A DNA stretch of 64,000 nt from Dorea_A sp016295505 (GTDB lineage Bacteria > Bacillota > Clostridia > Lachnospirales > Lachnospiraceae). Positions 36,907 through 46,648 of the stretch are shown here, in pieces. The notes below the pieces were generated by a model that was not told where the DNA came from, did no database searches, and was given only the letters and a program-made list of their open reading frames with translations. The DNA is taken from positions 12,653 through 76,652 of the forward strand of contig NZ_JBDOHS010000013.1 in NCBI RefSeq assembly GCF_039832105.1, written 5' to 3'. Position 1 is the stretch's first letter, and every line of letters starts with the position of its first letter. Position numbers and translations under genes: made by a program.

Positions 36907-38913
36907 CTATTCTTCTTCCATTTCGGAAGATTCCGGCTCTTTCTCTTCCGGAACCAAAGGTTCCGGCTCAGATGGTATCTCCGGTGATGTCTCTGTCTGC
37001 TTCATCACAAAATTATCACCTTCCACCGGATTCATGCCGATTCTTACTTCTTCTTTCTTCGGTGCATCCGGATCAATTCCTTCCACCTTATGAAAGATTT
37101 CCATAAACTCTTTTCCGGTTATGGTCTCCTTCTCAATCAGGAAATCTGCGATCTCATCCAGGGATCTTCGATGCTCTGTCAGAAGCCGTTTTGCCTCTTC
37201 ATACGCCTCCTTCAGCATCTTCATCACTTCCTGATCGATCTCAGAAGCTGTTTCCTGTCCACAATTGCTTACCGGCCTTCCGTCCAGATATCTGTTCTGA
37301 ATTGATTCCAGTCCGATCAGTCCGAACTTTTCACTCATACCATACTGCGTGATCATGGCCCTTGCAACATTCGTCGCTTTTTCAATATCATTGGATGCGC
37401 CTGTGGTAACGGTATCAAACACAACTTCTTCTGCAGCACGACCTGCAAGCAGGCCGACCAGCATAGCTTCCAGCTCTTTCTTTGTGTTCAGGAATTTCTC
37501 TTCTTCCGGTGTCTGCATGACATATCCCAGTGCTCCCATCGTACGCGGAACGATCGTAATCTTCTGCACCGGCTCGGAATCTTTCTGAAGAGCACTGACA
37601 AGCGCATGCCCCACTTCATGGTAGGATACGATCTTTCTCTCTTCCTGACTCATAATGCGGTCTTTCTTTTCCTTACCTACCAGAACGACCTCGACTGCCT
37701 CAAACAGATCTGACTGTGATACCGCATGTCTTCCATGTTTTACGGCATTGATTGCAGCCTCATTGATCATATTGGCAAGATCAGAACCCACAGCTCCGGA
37801 AGTTGCAAGTGCAATCTCTTCCAGATTCACAGTCTCATCCATTCTGACATCTTTGGAATGCACTTTTAATACATCCACTCTTCCTTTCAGATCCGGTTTT
37901 TCGACAATGATCCGACGGTCAAAACGTCCCGGTCGGAGCAGTGCAGGATCCAGGATCTCCGGACGGTTGGTCGCTGCCAGAAGTACCAGACCTTTATTGC
38001 TTTCAAATCCATCCATCTCTGCAAGCAGCTGGTTCAAAGTCTGTTCACGCTCATCATTGCTTCCCAGCTGATTATCACGGCTTTTACCGATTGCATCGAT
38101 CTCATCGATAAATATAATACAAGGTGCCATCTGCTGTGCCTGTTTGAACAGATCACGCACTCTGGATGCACCAACACCAACATACATTTCTACAAATGCA
38201 GATCCACTCAATGAAAAGAATGGTACCTTTGCCTCTCCTGCCACCGCTTTGGCAAGCAGTGTCTTACCTGTTCCCGGAGGACCTACAAGAAGTGCACCCT
38301 TGGGCAGCTTCGCTCCGACGCTGGTATATTTTCCGGGATTATGCAGGAAATCAACCACTTCCTGCAGAGATTCCTTCGCTTCATCCTGTCCCGCAACATC
38401 TTTGAATGTTACACCAGTCTGCTTCTCCACGTACATCTTGGCATTGCTTTTTCCTATGCCCATCATACCTCCGCCCTTGGCCATCTTTCTTGTCATCCAG
38501 ACAATCATTCCTACCAGGAACGCAATCGGAAGAAATGTGAAGATCACCTCGGCAATGATACTAGACGTCGTATCCGGTATCTCCTGCTCATACTCAACAC
38601 CTGCCTCATAGAGACGTTCAGACAGTGTATCATCTCTTACTACTCCGGTATAATATTCCTTTTCCACTCCGCTGTCTTTACTTTTTTTCTCAGTAATCAC
38701 AATTTTATCATTCTGGATTACTACCTTTTCAACCTCACCTTTGTCTACTTTATCCAGAAACTCATTGTAGGAAATCTCCGTTGCAGAAGTTGTTCCCTGA
38801 AACTGAAACAGTGCAAGAACCAGTATGGAAGCAATTACAGTAACTAATAGAATAAACGAGATCCCCTGTTTATTGTTTTTGTTGTCATTATTTTTATTAT
38901 TCTGGTTGTCCAT
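36907..38913 (-). CDS. ftsH: FtsH, membrane-anchored ATP-dependent zinc protease
   Basis: A 668-aa FtsH. Two membrane segments (about 18-38 and 108-130) flank the extracytoplasmic part; the AAA+ domain has Walker A GPPGTGKT, Walker B CIIFIDEIDAIG and the second region of homology NRPEILDPALLRPGRFDR; the M41 protease site is HEVGH. The N-terminus is an Asn/Lys-rich stretch and the C-terminus is acidic (Pro-Glu-Pro repeats). The start at 38913 is 6 nt behind AGGAGG; earlier ATGs are too close to the ribosome site. Confidence 0.97.
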   Translation of the reverse strand: MDNQNNKNNDNKNNKQGISFILLVTVIASILVLALFQFQGTTSATEISYNEFLDKVDKGEVEKVVIQNDKIVITEKKSKDSGVEKEYYTGVVRDDTLSERLYEAGVEYEQEIPDTTSSIIAEVIFTFLPIAFLVGMIVWMTRKMAKGGGMMGIGKSNAKMYVEKQTGVTFKDVAGQDEAKESLQEVVDFLHNPGKYTSVGAKLPKGALLVGPPGTGKTLLAKAVAGEAKVPFFSLSGSAFVEMYVGVGASRVRDLFKQAQQMAPCIIFIDEIDAIGKSRDNQLGSNDEREQTLNQLLAEMDGFESNKGLVLLAATNRPEILDPALLRPGRFDRRIIVEKPDLKGRVDVLKVHSKDVRMDETVNLEEIALATSGAVGSDLANMINEAAINAVKHGRHAVSQSDLFEAVEVVLVGKEKKDRIMSQEERKIVSYHEVGHALVSALQKDSEPVQKITIVPRTMGALGYVMQTPEEEKFLNTKKELEAMLVGLLAGRAAEEVVFDTVTTGASNDIEKATNVARAMITQYGMSEKFGLIGLESIQNRYLDGRPVSNCGQETASEIDQEVMKMLKEAYEEAKRLLTEHRRSLDEIADFLIEKETITGKEFMEIFHKVEGIDPDAPKKEEVRIGMNPVEGDNFVMKQTETSPEIPSEPEPLVPEEKEPESSEMEEE

Positions 38914-38985
38914 TTTCATCCTCCTGTACTCCATTTTATTATAAGGACAGCACCTTTAGAAATCAATAAAAACATTATGAAAAGA

Positions 38986-39015
38986 TTGTAAACTTCCTTC
39001 TTATTGTAGTATACT
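38986..39015 (+). promoter_or_regulatory. Probable promoter for the DUF1846 gene
   Basis: TTGTAA (38986-38991), an 18-nt spacer and TATACT (39010-39015) lie about 75 nt before the start codon. Confidence 0.6.
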
Positions 39016-39090
39016 TGATGTGAAAATGCTTATACTTCCATATATGCATTTTATGAATATTACGTTGACAAAGCAGAGGGAATGAGACTT

Positions 39091-40584
39091 ATGAAAATTG
39101 GATTTGATAACGAAAAATACCTTAAGATGCAGTCTTCTCACATCAGAGAACGCATTGAACAATTTGGCAATAAGTTATATCTGGAATTCGGAGGCAAGCT
39201 GTTTGATGATTATCATGCTTCCAGAGTTCTTCCGGGATTTCAGCCCGACAGTAAGCTCAGAATGCTAAAAGAACTGTCCGATCAGGCTGAAATTGTAATC
39301 GTAATCAGTGCAGAAGACATCGAAAAAAATAAAATACGCGGAGATCTCGGAATCACCTATGATTCCGATGTTCTTCGCCTCATGAATATCTACCAGGAGC
39401 TCGGTCTTTATGTCGGCAGTGTCGTAATCACCAAATACAGCGGTCAGGAAAGTGCCGATCTGTTTAAAAATCGTCTGGAAAAACTGGGAATCACTGTATA
39501 CCGCCACTATGTAATCCCCGGATATCCTACGAATGTTCCTTATATTGTAAGTGATGACGGATACGGAAAAAACGATTACATCAGGACAACCCGTCCACTG
39601 GTCGTCATTACAGCTCCCGGCCCAGGAAGCGGCAAGATGGCTGTATGTCTGTCACAGCTTTATCATGAACACAAGCGGGGGATCAATGCAGGATATGCCA
39701 AGTTTGAAACATTCCCGATCTGGAACATTCCGTTAAAGCATCCTGTCAATCTTGCATACGAAGCAGCAACGGCAGATCTGAATGACATCAACATGATTGA
39801 TCCGTTCCATCTGGAAGCCTATGGAGCAACCACAGTCAACTATAACCGGGATGTTGAGATCTTCCCTGTCCTCAAAGCCATGTTCCAGCGTATCTACGGA
39901 GACAGCCCGTATAAGTCGCCAACAGATATGGGCGTTAATATGGCCGGAAACTGTATCTGTGACGACGAAGTATGCCGGGAAGCTTCCCGTCAGGAAATCA
40001 TACGGAGATATTACGATTCCAGAAGACGTCTTCTGATCGGTGCATGTTCTGAAGAAGAAACTTACAAACTGGAAATGCTGATGAACCAGGCTGACATCAC
40101 CGTTCATGACCGTCCGGTCGTTGATGCTGCACTTGCATATGCTAAGGAGACTGGCGGACCTGCCGCAGCTCTTCAGCTTCACGACGGAAGGATCATTACC
40201 GGAAAGACGTCTGATCTTCTGGGCGCCTGTGCGGCTCTTCTTTTGAACGCTTTAAAGGAATTGGCCGGAATCGATCATACCTGCCATGTCATCTCTCCGG
40301 AAGCAATCGAACCGATCCAGAAACTTAAGACCCAGTATCTGGGAAGTAGAAATCCGCGCCTGCACATGGATGAAGTTCTGATTGCCTTGTCTGTCAGCGC
40401 CGCTTCCAGCAAGCCTGCACAGCTTGCACTGGAACAGCTTCCCAAATTACAAGGCTGTCAGGCACATACTTCTGTCATGGTAGGCTCTGTAGATATGAAG
40501 CAATTCAAAAAACTTTCGATTCAGGCAACTTTTGAAGCCAGATACGAAAAAAACTCTGTATTTTTCGCCGAAAAGGGTGTATAA
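39091..40584 (+). CDS. DUF1846 (UPF0371) family protein
   Basis: A 497-aa DUF1846 protein, common in Firmicutes and of unknown function. It shows the family opening KIGFDNEKYLKMQSSHIRERI, a PGPGSGKMAVCLSQLYHE segment reminiscent of a nucleotide-binding loop (about 175-190), and conserved AATADLNDINMIDPFH and TDMGVNMAGNCI. No signal peptide or membrane segment, so cytoplasmic. The ATG at 39091 is preferred: GAGGGA is 9 nt upstream, whereas the ATG three codons earlier abuts it. It stands alone, 63 nt ahead of pyrG. The biochemical role is not known to me. Confidence 0.9.
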   Translation: MKIGFDNEKYLKMQSSHIRERIEQFGNKLYLEFGGKLFDDYHASRVLPGFQPDSKLRMLKELSDQAEIVIVISAEDIEKNKIRGDLGITYDSDVLRLMNIYQELGLYVGSVVITKYSGQESADLFKNRLEKLGITVYRHYVIPGYPTNVPYIVSDDGYGKNDYIRTTRPLVVITAPGPGSGKMAVCLSQLYHEHKRGINAGYAKFETFPIWNIPLKHPVNLAYEAATADLNDINMIDPFHLEAYGATTVNYNRDVEIFPVLKAMFQRIYGDSPYKSPTDMGVNMAGNCICDDEVCREASRQEIIRRYYDSRRRLLIGACSEEETYKLEMLMNQADITVHDRPVVDAALAYAKETGGPAAALQLHDGRIITGKTSDLLGACAALLLNALKELAGIDHTCHVISPEAIEPIQKLKTQYLGSRNPRLHMDEVLIALSVSAASSKPAQLALEQLPKLQGCQAHTSVMVGSVDMKQFKKLSIQATFEARYEKNSVFFAEKGV

Positions 40585-40647
40585 TTCTAAAGTATTTTTT
40601 TTAACAACAAATGCTCGAATCAACACATTCAACTTAAGGAGGAAATT

Positions 40648-42273
40648 ATGGCAGTAAAATATGTATTCGTTACAGGCGGTGTCGTATCCGGATTGGGTAA
40701 AGGAATCACAGCTGCGTCTCTCGGACGTCTGCTTAAAGCACGTGGTTACACTGTGACCATGCAGAAATTCGATCCTTATATCAACATTGACCCGGGAACC
40801 ATGAATCCCGTACAGCACGGTGAAGTATTTGTAACCGATGACGGTGCTGAGACAGATCTTGATCTTGGACATTATGAAAGATTTATCGATGAAAGTCTGA
40901 GCAAAAATTCAAATGTAACAACCGGTAAGATCTACTGGTCCGTTCTACAGAAGGAACGCCGCGGAGACTTCGGTGGAGGAACCGTTCAGGTAATCCCACA
41001 CATCACCAATGAAATCAAGTCCCGTTTCTATCGTAATCCTGCTGCCGAGAATACAGAAATTGCCATTATAGAAGTCGGTGGTACGGTAGGTGACATTGAA
41101 AGTCAGCCTTTCCTGGAAGCAATTCGTCAGTTCCAGCATGAAAAAGGACGCGAGAATGTAATCCTGATTCATGTCACCCTGATTCCTTACCTGAAAGCTT
41201 CTCAGGAGATGAAGACCAAGCCTACCCAGGCAAGTGTAAAAGATCTTCAGGGAATGGGTATCCAGCCGGATATTCTGGTCTGCCGTTCTGAACATCCTCT
41301 GAATGTTGGAATTAAAGATAAGATTGCGCTTTTCTGTAATGTGCCATCCAACCATGTACTTCAGAATCTGGATGTGGAATATCTTTATGAAGCACCACTT
41401 GCAATGGAAGAAGAAAATCTCGCCGGAGTTGTATGTGAATGTCTCCATCTGGACTGCCCGGAACCGGATTTAAAGGACTGGCAGGAAATGGTAGATTTTC
41501 TGAAAAATCCGAATACAGAAGTCACTGTCGCTCTGGTCGGCAAATATATTCAGCTTCATGATGCTTACATCAGCGTTGTAGAGGCATTAAAACACGGCGG
41601 TATCTTCAGTCGCGCGACCGTGAATATCAAATGGATCGATTCTGAGACGGTAACTGCCGATAATGTCGATGAGCTTCTTGGAGATGTAAGCGGTATCCTG
41701 GTTCCAGGCGGTTTTGGGAATCGCGGAATCGAAGGAAAACTTGAGGCGATCAAGTATGCCCGTACACACAAGATACCGTTCCTTGGTCTCTGTCTCGGTA
41801 TGCAGCTCGCCATTGTGGAATTCGCAAGAAATGTCATTGGCTTTAATGATGCACACAGTGCAGAACTTGATCCGAATACCACTCATCCGGTCATCCACAT
41901 CATGCCGGAGCAGATTGGAATTGAAGATATCGGCGGAACTTTAAGATTAGGTGCATATCCATGTGTTCTTGATCAGACTTCAAAGGCATATGCACTGTAT
42001 AAAAAGGAAAATATCAGCGAACGTCATCGTCACCGCTATGAAGTCAACAATGACTACCGCGATGATCTGACCTCTCACGGAATGAAGCTCTCCGGTCTTT
42101 CTCCGGATGGCAGAATCGTAGAAATGATTGAGTTACCGGAACACCCATGGTATATTGCAACACAGGCACATCCGGAACTGAAGTCAAGACCAAACAGACC
42201 ACATCCGTTATTCAGAGGATTCATAGAAGCTGCTCTGCAATACCAGGACGAACACCGGACTGAGACTTTATAA
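40648..42273 (+). CDS. pyrG: CTP synthase
   Basis: A 541-aa CTP synthase that aminates UTP using glutamine. The N-terminal synthase domain opens VFVTGGVVSGLGKGI with the ATP loop; the C-terminal class I glutaminase has the nucleophile motif LGLCLGMQLAIVEFAR and the late His-Pro-Glu (AHPEL). A strong AAGGAGG precedes the start. Complete, ending at an intrinsic terminator. Confidence 0.98.
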   Translation: MAVKYVFVTGGVVSGLGKGITAASLGRLLKARGYTVTMQKFDPYINIDPGTMNPVQHGEVFVTDDGAETDLDLGHYERFIDESLSKNSNVTTGKIYWSVLQKERRGDFGGGTVQVIPHITNEIKSRFYRNPAAENTEIAIIEVGGTVGDIESQPFLEAIRQFQHEKGRENVILIHVTLIPYLKASQEMKTKPTQASVKDLQGMGIQPDILVCRSEHPLNVGIKDKIALFCNVPSNHVLQNLDVEYLYEAPLAMEEENLAGVVCECLHLDCPEPDLKDWQEMVDFLKNPNTEVTVALVGKYIQLHDAYISVVEALKHGGIFSRATVNIKWIDSETVTADNVDELLGDVSGILVPGGFGNRGIEGKLEAIKYARTHKIPFLGLCLGMQLAIVEFARNVIGFNDAHSAELDPNTTHPVIHIMPEQIGIEDIGGTLRLGAYPCVLDQTSKAYALYKKENISERHRHRYEVNNDYRDDLTSHGMKLSGLSPDGRIVEMIELPEHPWYIATQAHPELKSRPNRPHPLFRGFIEAALQYQDEHRTETL

Positions 42274-42288
42274 GAAAAATAACGATTT

Positions 42289-42332
42289 AAAAGGGATGAT
42301 TGCAAAATATTTGCAGCCATCCCTTTTTATTA
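42289..42332 (+). terminator. Intrinsic terminator of pyrG
   Basis: AAAAGGGATG and CATCCCTTTT with inner TGCAAA/TTTGCA pairs form the stem, followed by a T-run. The convergent glf stop lies at its edge, so it may serve both strands. Confidence 0.85.
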
Positions 42333-43469
42333 TATCCGATCCATCATCTTCTTCACACATTTTAACGCTTCCGCGACAATCTGATGCATATCATAATACC
42401 GGTACATTCCCAGTCGTCCTCCAAAGATCACACGAGTTTCCTTTTCAGCCAGTGCCAGGTATTTCTGATATAATGCATTATTCTTTTCATCATTCATTGG
42501 ATAATAAGGCTCACATCCTCTGCTCCATGCCGCAGGATATTCCCTAGTGATTACCGTCTTTGGATTTACCGTTGTCTCTGTATTGCCATAGCCTCCCTGG
42601 CAACCATATTCAAAATGCTTATGTTCAATGATACGCGTATATGGAACCTCATATTCTGTATAATTCACAACCGCATTTCCCTGATAGTTCTCTTCATCCA
42701 GCACTTCTGTCTCAAAACGCAGGCTTCGATACTCCAGCTCTCCGTAGCAGTAATCATAGTATTCATCGATCATACCTGTGAACACAATATACTCAGCCTC
42801 CTGCTCCAGCTCCTTTCGCTGTGCAAAATAATCTGTCTCCAGACGTACTTCTGCTCCTTCGAGCATCTTTTCTATCATCTGCGTATACCCGCCGATCGGA
42901 ATTCCCTGATATTTATCATTAAAATAATTATTGTCATAGACAAACCTTACAGGAAGTCTGCGGATGATAAAACTTGGAAGTTCTGTTGCCCGTTTCCCCC
43001 ACTGCTTTTCAGTATATCCTTTTACCAGTTTTTCATAGATATCTTTTCCAACCAGAGAAAGTGCCTGTTCTTCGAGATTTTTTGGCTCTTCAATTCCTGC
43101 TTCACGGATCTGCTGTTCTATGATTGCTTTTGCTTCCGCAGGAGTCTTGATTCCCCACATCTTACTGAACGTGTTCATGTTGAAAGGCAGATTGTATAGT
43201 TCATCCTTATATCTGGCAACCGGACTGTTTGTATAGCGGTTAAACTGCGCAAACTGCTGCACATAATCCCACACTTCCTGATCCGATGTATGGAAGATAT
43301 GGGCGCCATACTCATGCACCTGTATTCCCTCAACTTCTTTCGTATAGATATTTCCTCCCACATGAGATCTTTTATCGATCACCAGAACCTTCTTTCCCCG
43401 TCTGACTGCCTCGTGTGCATAGATCGCCCCGAATAATCCGGCTCCTACTATCAGATAATCATATTTCAT
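42330..43469 (-). CDS. glf: UDP-galactopyranose mutase
   Basis: A 379-aa flavoenzyme that converts UDP-galactopyranose to UDP-galactofuranose for surface glycans. It has the FAD-binding DYLIVGAGLFGAIYAHEA opening, the GGNIYTKEVEGIQVHEYGAHIFHTS loop, and the conserved FTGMIDEYYDYCYGELEYRSL region near the active-site arginines. Length is normal. Unusually, it starts 2 nt after sbcC, not inside a polysaccharide cluster; no other glycan gene is near. Confidence 0.95.
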   Translation of the reverse strand: MKYDYLIVGAGLFGAIYAHEAVRRGKKVLVIDKRSHVGGNIYTKEVEGIQVHEYGAHIFHTSDQEVWDYVQQFAQFNRYTNSPVARYKDELYNLPFNMNTFSKMWGIKTPAEAKAIIEQQIREAGIEEPKNLEEQALSLVGKDIYEKLVKGYTEKQWGKRATELPSFIIRRLPVRFVYDNNYFNDKYQGIPIGGYTQMIEKMLEGAEVRLETDYFAQRKELEQEAEYIVFTGMIDEYYDYCYGELEYRSLRFETEVLDEENYQGNAVVNYTEYEVPYTRIIEHKHFEYGCQGGYGNTETTVNPKTVITREYPAAWSRGCEPYYPMNDEKNNALYQKYLALAEKETRVIFGGRLGMYRYYDMHQIVAEALKCVKKMMDRI

Positions 43470-43471
43470 CT

Positions 43472-46400
43472 TTATTTTCTCCTTTCATCCGACCACTGTA
43501 CTTTGCTTCCTTTTTCCGTCTTTTTGACTGTAAGCTGACAGTCGATCTGTTCTTTCAATTCATTTACATGGGAAATGATACCGATCAGTCTGTCACCGCC
43601 CGCCAGATCGTTCAATATACGGATCGCCTGCTCTCTCGATGCATCATCCAGTGAGCCAAATCCTTCATCAATGAACATGGTATCCAGACGGATCGCTCCC
43701 GCTGTACTCTGAACAATATCAGACAGCCCCAGTGCCATGGAAAGGGATGCCATGAATGACTCTCCGCCGGACAGCGTCTTCACATCCCGCACGGAATCGC
43801 TGGCCATATGGTACACATCCAGATCCAGCCCTGCCTGTCCCTGACTTCCAAGGCTCTTTACATCCCTGCATTGAAGAATGAATTCTCCTCCCGTCATCTG
43901 TACCAGCCTCCGGTTAGCCGCATGAATGATTTGACGAAAATACTGCCTCTGAACATAAGTTTCAAAGTCCAGTTTTGCACTGCCGCTCAGGCTGCCGTTT
44001 GCCGTCCTGCTCAGATTCCCGATCATCTCATACCTTCTTTGCATTTCTCCATTCATCTCAAAGTACTTCTTCAGATGCTCTCTTGCTTCCCGGTTTTTCT
44101 GATTGACCGTATAAAGCTGCATATACGCTTCCCGAAGCCCACGGGTCTGTTCCTCCAGCATATCCAGGCTGCTTTTCATGGATTCCAGATCTCTTCTTTG
44201 CTTGTCTTTCAGCTGCTCTTCCAGAATCTTTTTCTTCCCGGCGAGTTCTCTTCCCTGTATCTGATATTCCTGGATGTTTCGTTCCACATTCTCCATCTGA
44301 TCCGATTCCATCCGGCTTGTGCGATACTGCTCTTCATTGGCAAATCCCTGTTCAGACAGCAACTTCGTATATTCGGATTTCCAGTGTTCTTCCGACTCCA
44401 CACACTGCGTAAGCGTCATTTCTTTGTTGTCCCGTTTTCCCTCTGTCTGTCGAAGATCTTCTGTCATCTGCCGAAGTTTCTGCTCTGCTTTTTCATAAGT
44501 TCTTCTTGCTGTATCCAGACATGTCTCCATCTCTTTTACTGCCCGTACGGCCTGTTCCTTCTGCGGATATGGGAGACGTTCATTCCATGCATTCTCCTCA
44601 GCTTCCATGACACGGATATTCGTCTGGATCTCTGCGAGATGTTCTTTTTTCTCTCCCCATGCTTCTTTCTGCTGCTCCTCTTCACGGCGCAGGATCTTCT
44701 GATCCTGTTCTGCCCGTTTCCAAAGAGCTGCCTCTCGATCTGCCTGCTGAAGCTTTCGCGAAACTGTCTGTATCTCTTTTTTCAGTTCCTCTTCCCGGCG
44801 TCCCGGCAGACCATCCGCTTCCGTACTTTCTGCTTCCGATTCCTTCCCACACACCTTCACATACGCCTTTTCATAAGCTTCCTTTTGAGCCTGGTATCTT
44901 AGGATAGATTCCCGGAAATCATAAGCGTCAGCATCTCTTACTTTTTCTGCCTGGTTACGCCTTTCTTTTGCCGCTTCTACTTCTTTTTGTGATGGCGCAC
45001 CCTCTTTCAGGATACATTTCTTCGGGTGATCCGTGGATCCGCAGACCGGACACGGCACTCCCTCCCGAAGCTCCAGTGCAAGGATCCCGGCCTGTTCATC
45101 CAGAAATGACTGATAGATTTCCTCATACCTTGCCGCAGCATTCCGATACTCGCAAAGTCCCCGGTCAGCCTTTTCTTTCTTATCCTTACACTCTTTTTCG
45201 AGGAGACAAAGCCTTTCTTTCCATCGAATCAGTTCCTTCACTTCCTGTATCAGATCATCCAGCTGCTCTTTCTTAATCTTCAGACGATCCACAAGAAATC
45301 TGCTCTCCTGATAGGCTTCCAGATCCTGCTCTGCCTGCTTTCTTTTCTGCTCACATGTTTTCAGCCGTTCTTCCCCCTGGCGGATCAGCTGCAGACACTG
45401 TTCTTGCTTCTTCTGTAATTTCCGGATACTCTCATGTACTTTTTCTGCCTTCTCATATCCGGGGAGAATATCTTTTAATCGGATGATACGACCTTTGTAT
45501 GTTTCATCTGCTGCCCGATATTCCTGCTCCTTTTTCTCCTTCTCTGCCTGAAGCACTCCTATCTCTTTTTTCACCGCTTCCATCCTTGTCTTCAGACTAT
45601 TCAGTTCTTCTGTAATCTGCTCCTTCTGCTCCCTGCTTCGCAGATACTCTGCCTCAGCTGTCCATACCTTTTCTGCTTTTTTCGCAAGTTCCAGGTATCC
45701 TTCCATCTGAAGGAACTCTTCCCGCCTCTGCCTCCACCTCAATTCCTGTTCACAGACGGTCTCATAGGAATCAAACATTGCATTGACAAGCTCCGCTTCC
45801 CTGCGCTTTTCCCGCTGGATATCCAGATCGTTCTGAATGGTATCCATCTCTTTTTTTCTCAGCTTTTCAATACTGTCATACTCTTTTATAATTCCTTTCA
45901 GTTCTTCCAGTATCTCCTCTTTGACTGGAATATCCTCCTGCAAAAGTAAAGACCACCTGTTTTTTTGCTCTTGTGAACACGCTTCCCATTCTACTCGTTT
46001 CATTTCCGTCTTTACTCTGTCCAGATTCTCTTCCAGACTCCGGTATAACTGTCCGGCATTTCTTTTCAGTTCTTCCTGAACCCGATAACAGATGCCGGTC
46101 TGAAAGATTCTGGAAAATATCTTTTTCCGCTCTTTTGACTCTGCAAGCAGAAGCTTCAGGAAATCTCCCTGGGCAATCATCGCAATCTGTGTAAACTGCA
46201 CGGCATCCAGCCCCATGATCTCCACAATCTTCTGATCTGTCTCTCTCTTTTTTCCCCGGTATACGCTGCCATCCGGAAGAAACAGTTCCACCTTGGAAGC
46301 TTCTCTTACATATCTTGGGGAACCGTCTGCATATTTTCGTTTTCCAAGACGAAGATATTCCGGATTCCTGCGAATCGTATATTCCTGTCCCTGATATAAA

Positions 46401-46645
46401 AATGTATAGATGACATACGTATCTGTATCTTCCCGCGCATACTGGCTTCTCATCATATTTCCATCACGGTTGCCTCCGCTGGTTCTGTCATACAGTGCGT
46501 ATGTAATTGCATCGAAAATTGTCGTTTTTCCGGAGCCGGTATCCCCGGTGATCAGAAAAAGACCATTCTGCATTCTCGAAAAGTCAATCTCTTCTTTTCC
46601 GGCATAGGAGCCAAATGCTGACATCACTAATCTAACAGGCTTCAA
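43472..46645 (-). CDS. sbcC: SbcC, Rad50-like nuclease subunit
   Basis: A 1057-aa SMC-like ATPase partner of SbcD in the hairpin- and end-processing MRN-like complex. Walker A GDTGSGKTTIFDAI sits near residue 35; long coiled coils surround a zinc hook CPVC at 532-535, in the exact middle; the C-terminal signature LSGGESF and Walker B MFIDEGFGSLD complete the ATPase. It starts 3 nt after sbcD and ends 2 nt before glf. Confidence 0.96.
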   Translation of the reverse strand: MKPVRLVMSAFGSYAGKEEIDFSRMQNGLFLITGDTGSGKTTIFDAITYALYDRTSGGNRDGNMMRSQYAREDTDTYVIYTFLYQGQEYTIRRNPEYLRLGKRKYADGSPRYVREASKVELFLPDGSVYRGKKRETDQKIVEIMGLDAVQFTQIAMIAQGDFLKLLLAESKERKKIFSRIFQTGICYRVQEELKRNAGQLYRSLEENLDRVKTEMKRVEWEACSQEQKNRWSLLLQEDIPVKEEILEELKGIIKEYDSIEKLRKKEMDTIQNDLDIQREKRREAELVNAMFDSYETVCEQELRWRQRREEFLQMEGYLELAKKAEKVWTAEAEYLRSREQKEQITEELNSLKTRMEAVKKEIGVLQAEKEKKEQEYRAADETYKGRIIRLKDILPGYEKAEKVHESIRKLQKKQEQCLQLIRQGEERLKTCEQKRKQAEQDLEAYQESRFLVDRLKIKKEQLDDLIQEVKELIRWKERLCLLEKECKDKKEKADRGLCEYRNAAARYEEIYQSFLDEQAGILALELREGVPCPVCGSTDHPKKCILKEGAPSQKEVEAAKERRNQAEKVRDADAYDFRESILRYQAQKEAYEKAYVKVCGKESEAESTEADGLPGRREEELKKEIQTVSRKLQQADREAALWKRAEQDQKILRREEEQQKEAWGEKKEHLAEIQTNIRVMEAEENAWNERLPYPQKEQAVRAVKEMETCLDTARRTYEKAEQKLRQMTEDLRQTEGKRDNKEMTLTQCVESEEHWKSEYTKLLSEQGFANEEQYRTSRMESDQMENVERNIQEYQIQGRELAGKKKILEEQLKDKQRRDLESMKSSLDMLEEQTRGLREAYMQLYTVNQKNREAREHLKKYFEMNGEMQRRYEMIGNLSRTANGSLSGSAKLDFETYVQRQYFRQIIHAANRRLVQMTGGEFILQCRDVKSLGSQGQAGLDLDVYHMASDSVRDVKTLSGGESFMASLSMALGLSDIVQSTAGAIRLDTMFIDEGFGSLDDASREQAIRILNDLAGGDRLIGIISHVNELKEQIDCQLTVKKTEKGSKVQWSDERRK

Positions 46646-46648
46646 CCT

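Noticed and set aside
37655..38611. Plus-strand frames opposite ftsH
   Set aside because: Shadows of the conserved AAA+ domain of ftsH; Ser- and Thr-rich without motifs.
43808..44902. A 364-codon plus-strand open frame inside sbcC
   Set aside because: Mirror of sbcC coiled-coil codons; rich in Leu, Phe and Ser with no domain or ribosome site.
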